Assembly (NCBI GenBank): GCA_036494465.1
Contig: DASXOJ010000301.1
Coordinates: 3,554-67,553 of the forward strand
Reading direction: 5' to 3'
From: CAJCJE01 sp036494465
GTDB lineage: Bacteria > Actinomycetota > Actinomycetes > Mycobacteriales > Pseudonocardiaceae
Length of the DNA: 64,000 nucleotides
Below the pieces are notes generated by a model that was not told where the DNA came from, made no database searches, and worked only from the letters and a program-made list of their open reading frames with translations. Positions 9,671-16,301 of the stretch are shown piece after piece (the first letter of the stretch is position 1; every line of letters begins with the position of its first letter). Made by a program: the position numbers and the translations under genes.

Positions 9671-9688
9671 GCGCGACGAGGTGAATGG

Positions 9689-10633
9689 GTGACAGAGGCG
9701 GCGCGGATCGCGGCAGCCGATCCGGACGCGACCCAGGCAGTGGACGTACCGAAGGCCGCCGACGGCGTGCCCTTCGGGCAGCCGGTGCTCGACCGGTTGA
9801 TCGCCCTGCTCGACCTGGAACGGATCGAGGAGAACATCTTCCGTGGCGTCAGCCCGGCAGACTCGACCGTGCGCGTGTTCGGTGGTCAGGTCGCGGGCCA
9901 GGCCCTGGTCGCGGCCGGCCGGACCGTGCCTGCCGAGCGCCGGGTGCACTCGTTGCACGCCTACTTCATCCGGCCCGGCGACCCGAGCATCCCGATCGTC
10001 TACGAGGTCGACCGCACCCGCGACGGCCGCTCGTTCACCACCCGCCGGGTGCTCGCCGTCCAGCGCGGCAAGGCGATCTTCTCGCTGTCCGCGTCCTTCC
10101 AGATCGACGAGCCCGGCATCGACCACTCGGACACCATGCCGACAGTGCCGCCGCCGGAAAGCCTGCCCACCTTCGGTGCGCTCATGGCCGAACGCGGCAA
10201 CCCGATCGGCAACAACGCCTCGATCCGGCCCCGTCCGATCGACATCCGGTACGTGACCGAGCCGCCGTGGGTCTCCCGCGACAACGGCCCGGCCGAGGCG
10301 CGCAGCCAGGTGTGGATGCGCGCGGACGGCACCCTGCCCGACGACCAGCTGCTGCACGTGTGCGTCCTGACCTACGCCTCCGACATGACCCTGCTCGACT
10401 CGGTGCTGGCCAGGCACGGCGTCTACTGGGGCATGGACAAGGTCGTCGGCGCGAGCCTGGATCACGCGCTGTGGTTCCACCGCCCGTTCCGCGCCGACCA
10501 GTGGTTCCTCTACGACTGCTCGTCGCCAAGCGCGTCCGGCGCGCGTGGCCTGGCCACCGGCCGGATCTTCGCCGAGGACGGCACGCACGTGGCGACCGTG
10601 GTGCAGGAGGGTCTGCTCCGGGTAGGCCACTAG
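9689..10633 (+). CDS. tesB: Acyl-CoA thioesterase II (TesB family)
   Basis: Hydrolyses medium- and long-chain acyl-CoA to free acid and CoA. 314 residues carrying two HotDog domains in tandem; the N-terminal one shows RVFGGQVAGQALVAA and the C-terminal one shows DHALWFHRPFRADQW, both conserved in TesB. It is slightly longer than E. coli TesB (286) because of about 25 extra N-terminal residues. GTG 9689 is preceded by GAGG at 7-base spacing. It starts only 18 bases after the pyk terminator, so it likely has its own promoter inside that gap. Confidence 0.93.
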   Translation: MTEAARIAAADPDATQAVDVPKAADGVPFGQPVLDRLIALLDLERIEENIFRGVSPADSTVRVFGGQVAGQALVAAGRTVPAERRVHSLHAYFIRPGDPSIPIVYEVDRTRDGRSFTTRRVLAVQRGKAIFSLSASFQIDEPGIDHSDTMPTVPPPESLPTFGALMAERGNPIGNNASIRPRPIDIRYVTEPPWVSRDNGPAEARSQVWMRADGTLPDDQLLHVCVLTYASDMTLLDSVLARHGVYWGMDKVVGASLDHALWFHRPFRADQWFLYDCSSPSASGARGLATGRIFAEDGTHVATVVQEGLLRVGH

Positions 10634-10642
10634 CCGACGGAG

Positions 10643-10661
10643 TTAGGCTACCCTCGCCTTA
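10643..10661. promoter_or_regulatory. Iron box (IdeR/DmdR1-type operator)
   Basis: The 19-mer TTAGGCTACCCTCGCCTTA is a partial dyad (TTAGGC with GCCTTA) close to the known actinobacterial iron-box consensus TTAGGTTAGGCTCACCTAA. It lies 25 bases before the start of the siderophore-interacting protein gene, where an Fe(II)-loaded IdeR/DmdR repressor would block transcription. Binding itself is inferred. Confidence 0.75.
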
Positions 10662-10685
10662 TCTGAAGATGATGAGGAGTTCTCC

Positions 10686-11516
10686 ATGCCAGACGAGCGA
10701 CCCGCACCCCGGCGCCGCGCCCTGCACACCTTCACCGTGCAGCGCACCGAGCGCCTGAGCCCGCACCTGATCCGCGTCGTGCTCGGCGGAGCGGGCTTCG
10801 ACACCTTCGTGCCCAACGAGTTCACCGACCGGTACGTCAAACTCCAGTTCGGCCAGCCCGGTGTCAGCTACCCCGAGCCGTTCGACCTCGAAGCCATCCG
10901 CCGCGACCTCCCCGCCGAGCAGTGGCCGACCACCCGCACCTACACCGTCCGTCGTGTCGATTCGGCCGCGCGCGAGATCACCGTCGACTTCGTCTACCAC
11001 GGCGACGAGGGTTATGCGGGCCCCTGGGCCGCGTCCGCCAAGCCAGGCGACGTGCTGCGCCTGTCGGGCCCCGGCGGCGGCTACGCCCCGCGCCCCGACG
11101 CCGACTGGCACCTGCTCGCAGGCGACGAGAGCGCCCTGCCCGCCATCGGCGCCGCCATCGAGGCCATCCCCGCAGGCGTGCCAGCGCGGGCGTTCGTGCT
11201 GGTCGGCTCTGAAGCCGACGAACAGAAATTCGACACCGCCGCAGACGTCGAGATCACCTGGCTGCACGAGGGCGCCGACCTCGCCGCCACCGTCCGCGCG
11301 TTCGAGTTCCTGCCCGGCACGGTCCAGGCCTTCGTGCACGGCGAAGCCGGTTTCGTCGCCGACCTGCGCACGTACCTCGGCAAGCAACGCGGTGTGGCCA
11401 AGGACTTCCTGTCCGTTTCCGGCTACTGGCGGCGGGGCAAGAACGAAGACGGCTGGCAGGCCGAAAAGCGCGAAACCCGCATCCGCGAAGAAGCCGAAGC
11501 CGCCGCGAAGGGCTGA
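10686..11516 (+). CDS. Siderophore-interacting protein (FAD-dependent ferric-siderophore reductase family)
   Basis: 276-residue cytoplasmic flavoprotein of the SIP/ViuB family, expected to reduce ferric-siderophores and release iron. Seen: the FAD-binding RTYTVRR in the N-terminal beta-barrel (about residue 83), the SGPGGGY loop, and the family's C-terminal SGYWRRGKNEDGW. ATG 10686 follows GAGGAG. The iron box at 10643-10661 makes iron-repressed expression likely. No siderophore genes lie next to it, so it probably serves transporters encoded elsewhere. Its 3' end is part of a duplicated segment (see 12213-12270). Confidence 0.93.
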   Translation: MPDERPAPRRRALHTFTVQRTERLSPHLIRVVLGGAGFDTFVPNEFTDRYVKLQFGQPGVSYPEPFDLEAIRRDLPAEQWPTTRTYTVRRVDSAAREITVDFVYHGDEGYAGPWAASAKPGDVLRLSGPGGGYAPRPDADWHLLAGDESALPAIGAAIEAIPAGVPARAFVLVGSEADEQKFDTAADVEITWLHEGADLAATVRAFEFLPGTVQAFVHGEAGFVADLRTYLGKQRGVAKDFLSVSGYWRRGKNEDGWQAEKRETRIREEAEAAAKG

Positions 11517-11520
11517 CGCG

Positions 11521-11578
11521 CGCTTCGCCGGGATTGTCAGACCCGGTCCCAAAGGTGTTGGCTTATGACCATGGCTCC
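11521..11578 (+). repeat. Direct repeat copy 1 (58 bp; second copy at 12213-12270)
   Basis: These 58 bases, covering the leader and first codons of a DUF6247 gene, recur at 12213-12270 with three mismatches. The similarity extends upstream into the last codons of the flavoprotein gene (REEAEA versus REEAES). A block containing the flavoprotein tail, the DUF6247 gene and the toxin-like gene was therefore duplicated in tandem. Confidence 0.85.
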
Positions 11579-11879
11579 GATCAGGCAGCACCCGTTCGCG
11601 GAGGCGACCCCCGCGGAGATCCGCGCTGCCCTGCTGCCCGAGGAACAGCCGATCTTCGACCGCGAGTACGGGAACGCGCTCGACGTGGCACGGAGCAGTT
11701 TCCTGCTGCACGAACTGAACAACACGCTTGAAGTGTGGCGTCGCATCGCCTGGACGACGCAGGAAGATCCCGCTGCGCATAGGCGCATGCTGGACCAGGT
11801 CGAACACGCAGTGCGCACCGGGGAGAAGCCGCCCGGCACCGTGCCCTGGACGGAACTCAAGGCCCGGCTTGGCTTGTAG
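11565..11879 (+). CDS. DUF6247 family protein, probable antitoxin of a toxin-antitoxin-like pair
   Basis: 104 residues, mostly helical, resembling actinobacterial DUF6247 proteins: HPFAEATPAEIRAALLPEEQ followed by FDREY, then WRRIAW and a closing PWTELKARLGL. The function is not established for the family. The next gene starts 3 bases downstream and encodes a small RelE/ParE-like protein, so an antitoxin role is inferred from order and size. A second in-frame ATG at 11571 is an alternative start. The module is duplicated just downstream in decayed form. Confidence 0.72.
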   Translation: MTMAPIRQHPFAEATPAEIRAALLPEEQPIFDREYGNALDVARSSFLLHELNNTLEVWRRIAWTTQEDPAAHRRMLDQVEHAVRTGEKPPGTVPWTELKARLGL

Positions 11880-11882
11880 CCG

Positions 11883-12140
11883 GTGTACAAAATCGAAATC
11901 TATCCTGACGCGCTGGATCAGATCGGGGCACTGTCCGTTGCTGCGCAACGCATCTTGAGTGAAGTTCTCGCCGCGATCCAACTGGTGCCGTGGAACGGAC
12001 CTTCGGCCAGCGAGCAGAACCCTGATGGTGCGCTGCGCCGGTCCCTATTCGGCCCGGAGGGCGCTGGCATGGTGACGTACCTGGTGCTCGATGATCAACG
12101 CGAAGTCCACGTCGTTCAGGTGTTGTGGATCGGCGACTGA
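11883..12140 (+). CDS. Small RelE/ParE-like toxin-like protein
   Basis: 85 residues. The pattern MYKIEIYPDALDQI, then a helical stretch, then strands (VTYLVLDD, VHVVQVLWIGD) is that of RelE/ParE-fold mRNA interferase or gyrase toxins. GTG start at 11883 sits 3 bases after the DUF6247 stop. A decayed paralogue at 12338-12520 keeps LQLVPW and the last strand but lacks about 25 internal residues. Toxicity is untested; it could simply be a partner protein. Confidence 0.65.
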   Translation: MYKIEIYPDALDQIGALSVAAQRILSEVLAAIQLVPWNGPSASEQNPDGALRRSLFGPEGAGMVTYLVLDDQREVHVVQVLWIGD

Positions 12141-12212
12141 TCGGGCTTGTTGGATCCGGTCCCTATCCGAGACCCGCCTCCGCGAAGAAGCTGAAAGCCG
12201 CATGGCTGAATC

Positions 12213-12270
12213 CGCTTCGCCGGGATTGTCAGACCCGGTCCCTAAGGTGTTGGCCTATGACCATGGCCCC
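12213..12270 (+). repeat. Direct repeat copy 2
   Basis: Second copy of the 58-bp segment at 11521-11578, with three mismatches, placed ahead of the truncated DUF6247 remnant. Confidence 0.85.
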
Positions 12271-12337
12271 CGCTCACAAGCCGACGCCCTTCGCGGAGAT
12301 GTCGCCCGCCGACATCCAGGAGCGGCTGGGCCGGTAG
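12257..12337 (+). pseudogene. Truncated DUF6247 gene (26 codons)
   Basis: The ATG at 12257 opens a 26-codon frame whose first 19 residues parallel the start of the intact DUF6247 protein (MTMAP, PFAE, SPADI). It then jumps to a C-terminal-like QERLGR and stops. It looks like an internal deletion that fused the two ends of a duplicated copy. Confidence 0.65.
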
Positions 12338-12520
12338 GTGTGCCGCCTCACAACCGACGATCAGTTGTCGGCGCAGATTGCTGCCCTGCCCGCCGAAGCC
12401 CTGGCTTCTTACGCCGAAGTCGTGGGTGTGCTGCAACTGGTTCCGTGGCAGGGAAAGCCCTACTTGATCTTGGAGGATCAGCTTCGTGTCGGCATCCTCA
12501 AAGTCATCTGGACTGACTGA
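12338..12520 (+). pseudogene. Shortened RelE-like toxin-like remnant
   Basis: A 60-codon frame from GTG 12338 that matches the ends of the 85-residue protein at 11883-12140 (LQLVPW, then LILEDQLRVGILKVIWTD against YLVLDDQREVHVVQVLWIGD) but lacks the middle segment. It is most likely a decayed duplicate; if translated, it would lack part of the fold. Confidence 0.6.
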
Positions 12521-12920
12521 CGAACGGAACGCTGAGCTTCTTGTGTTGATGCACGTCGCGCGGCAGCCGTTCGGCGAGATTTCCCCAGGGAACATACGCG
12601 CCATTGTGGTGCCTGAGGAACACGCTGAGTTCGACGAAGGATGGCGTGCGGCGTGTCTTGCGGCAGCTGAAACCCAGGACCTGTCGACAGTCGTGGAATT
12701 CTTGGCGTGCTGCGGCCGCCGTGCCTTGCTGGTCGAGCAACTTGGCGTGAACGGATACCGCGAACTCATGGCGCGGGCCGGGGAACGGCTGCGCACCGGC
12801 GCCGAGCCGACCGGTGTCATGTCCGGTCAGCAGACGAAGGCGATGATCGCGCAGCGACTCGGGATGACGGTCGAGGAGTTGTCGGCCATGGTCGCGGAGC
12901 GGCTACGCAACCGCGCGTAG
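12486..12920 (+). CDS. DUF6247-like protein with C-terminal extension
   Basis: 144 residues. Residues 22-90 follow the DUF6247 layout (QPFGEISPGNIRAIVVPEE, FDEGW, then a C-terminal RTGAEPTG). A 40-residue tail rich in helix-forming residues (KAMIAQRLGMTVEELSAM) is added and resembles a degree of helix-turn-helix. GTG 12486 is chosen because GGAGG lies about 10 bases upstream, inside the preceding remnant; ATG 12549 is an alternative. It is the third DUF6247-type sequence in 1.4 kb. Function unknown. Confidence 0.65.
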   Translation: MSASSKSSGLTDERNAELLVLMHVARQPFGEISPGNIRAIVVPEEHAEFDEGWRAACLAAAETQDLSTVVEFLACCGRRALLVEQLGVNGYRELMARAGERLRTGAEPTGVMSGQQTKAMIAQRLGMTVEELSAMVAERLRNRA

Positions 12921-12923
12921 GGC

Positions 12924-13916
12924 TCAGATGTGGGCGATGGCGAAGTACGCGGCGCAGGCGACACCGGCGACGGCGCAGTAGATCGCGAACGGGGTCAGGG
13001 TCCTGGTTTCGAAGTAGCGGACGAGGAAACGCAGCGAGAAGTACGCGGCGATACCGGCGATGATGCTGCCTACCAGGGCCGGGCCGAGGAACTGCCGCAT
13101 GCTGGGCGAGAGCAGTTCGGGGACCTTGAAGATGCCCGCGGCCAGGATGACCGGGGTGGCCAGCAGGAACGCGAAGCGGGCCGCGTCCTCGTGCTTGAGG
13201 CCACGCAGCAGGCCACCGACGATGGTGATGCCGGAGCGGCTGATACCGGGCAGCAGCGCGAAGATCTGCGCGCTGCCGATCGCGATGACTTCGCGGTAGG
13301 TGAGTTTGGACAGTCGCTCGTCGGACAGTCGTTCGGCCGTCAACGCGGAGAGCGGCATGGTGACTTCGTGCGGCGAGACGTGCGGGATCATCATCGTGTC
13401 GTCCATGGACGTGTCGCCGCCACGCAGCGCTACCCGGAATTCCTCGTCTTCCTTGCGGTTGGCCTGGATCTTCTCCACCGCGTAGAGCACGGCGCCGTTG
13501 ATCGCGAGGAAGATCGCGGCCGGTAGCGGTTTGCCGAGGTAGTCCTGGAGCGGTTTGGCCAGCAGCAGACCGGCTATGCCGACCGGGATGGTGCCGATCA
13601 CCAGGAGCACGGCGAGGCGTTCGTCGGTGGTTTCGATGCTGCGGTGCCGGATCGCGCTGACCAGGCCGAGGATGATCCGGACCCAGTCGCGCCAGAAGAA
13701 GACCACCATGGCTGCCGCGGTGGCGACGTGCATGAGCACGAGCGTCGCCAGGTAGGGCGAGCCGGGTGTGGTGAGGCTGAGGTCCTTGCTCCACTGGCCG
13801 CCGACCAACGCCGGGATGATCGCACTGTGGCCGAGGCTGGACACCGGGAACAGCTCGCTGACCCCCTGTAGGAAGCCGATCACGATCGCTTCCGGATATG
13901 TCAGGGCGACGGACAT
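12924..13916 (-). CDS. uppP: Undecaprenyl-diphosphatase (UppP/BacA)
   Basis: Integral membrane enzyme that removes one phosphate from undecaprenyl diphosphate to recycle the lipid carrier of peptidoglycan synthesis; overexpression is known to give bacitracin resistance. 330 residues with about eight membrane spans. Both signature blocks are present: QGVSELFPVSSLGH near residue 17 and LLPGISRSG near residue 223. ATG 13916 is preferred; GTG 13937 would add seven polar residues. The long cytoplasmic loop between them carries an acidic insert. It is convergent with the DUF6247 genes. Confidence 0.95.
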   Translation of the reverse strand: MSVALTYPEAIVIGFLQGVSELFPVSSLGHSAIIPALVGGQWSKDLSLTTPGSPYLATLVLMHVATAAAMVVFFWRDWVRIILGLVSAIRHRSIETTDERLAVLLVIGTIPVGIAGLLLAKPLQDYLGKPLPAAIFLAINGAVLYAVEKIQANRKEDEEFRVALRGGDTSMDDTMMIPHVSPHEVTMPLSALTAERLSDERLSKLTYREVIAIGSAQIFALLPGISRSGITIVGGLLRGLKHEDAARFAFLLATPVILAAGIFKVPELLSPSMRQFLGPALVGSIIAGIAAYFSLRFLVRYFETRTLTPFAIYCAVAGVACAAYFAIAHI

Positions 13917-14017
13917 CGGCTCTCTCTCGCTCGACACGCAACACGACTGGGTTGGCGTTGAGCGTATTGGACCCGAAGTTGATCGAACCGAGGAGGTCCT
14001 ACGACAAAAGTGTAGAA

Positions 14018-14068
14018 GCCAGCGACGGGATCACGAACGTCGGGGAACATCGTGATCCCGTCACTGGC
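14018..14068. repeat. Long hairpin-forming inverted repeat upstream of uppP
   Basis: 19-base arms (14018-14036 and 14050-14068) matching at 18 positions, with a G-T wobble at the other, and a 13-base loop. It lies in the gene-poor stretch between the divergent uppP start and the small Cys-protein stop, about 90 bases from the latter. It may terminate that gene, which is transcribed toward it. No gene is visible in 13938-14158. Confidence 0.6.
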
Positions 14069-14158
14069 GAGCCGGCGACGCAATGGGGGGAGGCGTCGGG
14101 AAGGCGCGTCGGCCGGCGCGGAGCACCGGGGTGGAGACCCGGTACCCGTCTGGGGGAT

Positions 14159-14491
14159 TTATCCCGCCGCGCGGAAGCGACGGGCGCCGTGCTGGCGGGT
14201 GTCCTGTGCGATCATCAGGCACAGGTGCGCGGTCAGGTAGGCGCGGCAGGGTGAGGGGAGCCGCCTGCTGAACCGGCGCGACCGGCAGGTGGGGCAGCGC
14301 CCGTGTTCGTCCGGGCTGTGTTCGTCGAGCAACGCTCTGAGCGCGGTGACCATTTTGGGTAGTTCGGTTCTGGCCAGGTCGAGTGCGGTGAGGTCGTCAC
14401 CGCGCTCCGCTTGCCGCACCAAGTCCCCCAAATGGTCGTGTAGGGACCGGTCGAGTTGGCCGAATAAAGAAGAAGTGGCCGTGACGGTCAC
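14159..14491 (-). CDS. Small Cys-rich actinobacterial protein divergent from XRE regulator
   Basis: 110 residues. The N-terminal half is an amphipathic helix bundle (LFGQLDRSLHDHLGDLVRQ), and the C-terminal half has GRCPTCRSRRF followed by PSPCRAYLTAHLCLM, a probable Zn-ribbon-like cysteine arrangement. Start GTG 14491 is supported by GGGGAGGA about 7 bases upstream. Such proteins commonly neighbour XRE/DUF397 genes in actinomycetes; function is not known. A similar Cys pattern recurs in the protein at 51595-51798. Confidence 0.7.
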   Translation of the reverse strand: MTVTATSSLFGQLDRSLHDHLGDLVRQAERGDDLTALDLARTELPKMVTALRALLDEHSPDEHGRCPTCRSRRFSRRLPSPCRAYLTAHLCLMIAQDTRQHGARRFRAAG

Positions 14492-14827
14492 CGCTGTCCT
14501 CCCCTCGCTGGCGTCCATTCGGCACGCTGTGCCAGGCCGCTGCGACGTCGTACCTGTAACCCGATCGGGGGTAGGCTGTGCACTGTTCGTCGCATGCCGA
14601 ACTGCGCCGTCCCAGCTCGCACCAGCCCCCACCTCCAGGTTGTCGGCGTCGACCGGTTTCGTTCGCCGCAGTAAGCAGCCTGCGTCCGCAACTGGAAATC
14701 TGCAAGTTGCATTACACGAATGGATGACGTTTCTTGGTGTTCGGCCGAAATGCCGAACACACTGTCCGCCAGACGTGGGTGGGCGCAGCGCCGCATCAGC
14801 CGCGTCACCGCAGGTCCGTGGAGATGA
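14492..14827. other. Divergent intergenic region between Cys protein and XRE regulator
   Basis: 336 bases with no gene. It must hold both divergent promoters. The only clear structure is an inverted repeat at 14737-14760, listed separately. Confidence 0.6.
14737..14760. promoter_or_regulatory. Inverted repeat, possible operator of the XRE regulator
   Basis: GTGTTCGGC at 14737-14745 and its complement GCCGAACAC at 14752-14760, six bases apart, 68 bases before the XRE start. Position and symmetry fit an autoregulatory site for the helix-turn-helix protein (inference). Confidence 0.5.
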
Positions 14828-15691
14828 GTGCCAATGGCCAGGAGCTACAGCCCGACCGTCCGACGCCGCAGGCTCGCCAGTGAGCTGCGACGCCTTCGTG
14901 ACCGCGCCGAACTCACCATCGACGAGGTCGGCGAGAAGCTGGAATGCTCCGCCTCCAAGATCAGCAGGATCGAGACCGGGCACGTCGGTGTGACGCCCCG
15001 CGACGTCCGGGACATGCTGGAGCTCTACGGGGTCGAGTCCGACGAGCTCGAAGAGCTGGTCCAGCTGTCCAGGGAAGCCCGCAAGAAGGGCTGGTGGCAC
15101 AGCTACAGCGAGGTCTTCACCGGTGCCTTCGTCGGCCTGGAGGCCGAGGCGGCGACGCTGCGGACCTACCAGGCACTGCTGGTGCCCGGCCTGTTGCAGA
15201 CCGCCGACTACACCCGTGCGGTCACCAGGGCGGCCCGCCCGAACATCCCGGCCGCCGAACTCGACCGCCGGGTAGCCGGCCGCCAGGCCCGTCAACAGCT
15301 GCTGTTCGACCTGGAACCGCCGCAGTACTGGGCGGTCATCGACGAGGCGGTGCTGTGCCGCCCGGTCGGTGGACCTCAGGCCATGGCCGCGCAGCTCGCC
15401 CAGCTGATCGAACTGGCCTCGCTGCCGCACCTCACCCTCCAGGTGATTCCCTTCGGATCCGGTGCGCACGCCGGCATGGAAGGCCCGTTCGTGATTCTCG
15501 GCTTTCCCGAACAAGCCGATCCCGACGTCGTCTACGTCGAGAACACCAGTATCGGGGTGTATATGGAAGAGCCGCCGGAAATTCTTGAGTACACGCTCAA
15601 ATTTGACCATTTGCGCGCGAGCGCCCTCGGCCCCGATGCCACTCTTGAGAAGATCTCCGAGGCTGCCACCAGGTATGCCCGGGAGTCCTGA
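14828..15691 (+). CDS. XRE-family regulator with DUF5753 domain
   Basis: 287 residues: an N-terminal Cro/C1-type helix-turn-helix (LRDRAELTIDEVGEKL, CSASKISRIETG, residues about 24-55) and a DUF5753 effector-like domain (GLEAEAATLRTYQALLVPGLLQTADYTRAV, then VIDEAVLCRPVGG). With the downstream DUF397 gene it forms the common actinomycete WhiJ/BldB-associated regulator pair known from development and antibiotic control. GTG 14828 or ATG 14834 could be the start. The pair is co-oriented with a 19-base gap. Confidence 0.9.
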   Translation: MPMARSYSPTVRRRRLASELRRLRDRAELTIDEVGEKLECSASKISRIETGHVGVTPRDVRDMLELYGVESDELEELVQLSREARKKGWWHSYSEVFTGAFVGLEAEAATLRTYQALLVPGLLQTADYTRAVTRAARPNIPAAELDRRVAGRQARQQLLFDLEPPQYWAVIDEAVLCRPVGGPQAMAAQLAQLIELASLPHLTLQVIPFGSGAHAGMEGPFVILGFPEQADPDVVYVENTSIGVYMEEPPEILEYTLKFDHLRASALGPDATLEKISEAATRYARES

Positions 15692-15710
15692 GACGGAGAG
15701 GAGCACTAAT

Positions 15711-15896
15711 GTGACCGTTTCTGAGCTGAATGTTGGGGTGTGGCGAAAAAGCAGCCACAGTGGCGGAGGAAATGACTGTGTAGAAATCGCGGTGTTCGAC
15801 AGCCGCACCGCAGTCCGCGATTCCAAGAATCCGGCCGGCCCCCGTCTGGAATTCCATTCGGCCCAGTGGGCGGCGTTCATCGACCAGCAGCGGTAG
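15711..15896 (+). CDS. DUF397 domain protein
   Basis: 61 residues. It shows the DUF397 hallmarks: VWRKSSHSGGGNDCVEIA, then AVRDSKNPAGPRLEF and a C-terminal WAAFI. These small proteins pair with XRE-DUF5753 regulators and are thought to antagonise or modulate them. GTG 15711 follows GGAGAGGAG at 7 bases, which rules out the longer frame that begins inside the regulator gene. A strong terminator follows. Confidence 0.92.
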   Translation: MTVSELNVGVWRKSSHSGGGNDCVEIAVFDSRTAVRDSKNPAGPRLEFHSAQWAAFIDQQR

Positions 15897-15973
15897 CCGC
15901 TCCCGGCGGTTACCGACCACGGCGGGAGGGCCCGATCCCCGCTACCCCCGTGGCGCCACTCAGGCCAGCTCAA

Positions 15974-16024
15974 CCGACCCCTTACCCCTACTGAGGTGGT
16001 TTCCGCCCCGGGGTAAGGGGTCGG
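15974..16024 (+). terminator. Strong hairpin terminator after the XRE-DUF397 pair
   Basis: A perfect 15-bp stem, CCGACCCCTTACCCC at 15974-15988 with its complement at 16010-16024, and a 21-base loop. It begins 78 bases after the DUF397 stop. Confidence 0.75.
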
Positions 16025-16122
16025 CGCGTCCGGGACTGCGTGGTTGTCCGATGCCGGGCCCCACCCCTCACGAGCAATCTCACTCTTGTCAACGAAGCGC
16101 CAGCGACAGAAGTGAGAAGACG

Positions 16123-16278
16123 ATGAACCCGTGGAGTGAGGACCTGCTCAGGGCCGAGGTCGACTACCGCCGTGCCGAGCTGCGCAAGATGGCCGGGATC
16201 ACTCGTGCGGGCCGCACCCGCGTCGGGCACCGCACCGGCACGTTGCGCAAACTGCTGCACCGAGGTCAAAGGGACTGA
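16123..16278 (+). CDS. Small basic protein, 51 residues, unknown
   Basis: The ATG at 16123, preceded by GAGAAG, opens a short basic frame (NPWSEDLLRAEVDYRRAELRK, then RAGRTRVGHRTG). The acidic/basic helix at its start is similar in style to small conserved actinobacterial proteins, but I do not recognise a family. It ends 23 bases before the LuxR regulator gene, so it may be a short upstream gene of that transcript or a leader peptide. Confidence 0.5.
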   Translation: MNPWSEDLLRAEVDYRRAELRKMAGITRAGRTRVGHRTGTLRKLLHRGQRD

Positions 16279-16301
16279 GGCGGAGCTGAGGTTGCGCCAC
16301 A

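Noticed and set aside
8186..10630. 814-codon minus-strand frame across pyk and tesB
   Set aside because: Antisense of two well-identified enzymes; no recognisable protein domain.
13966..14254. Plus-strand small frames near 14.0 kb
   Set aside because: They run through a hairpin, have no ribosome site and no protein-like composition.
14159..15973. Whole 604-codon minus-strand frame
   Set aside because: Only its last 110 codons look like protein and have a ribosome site (GTG 14491); the rest is antisense to the XRE-DUF397 pair.
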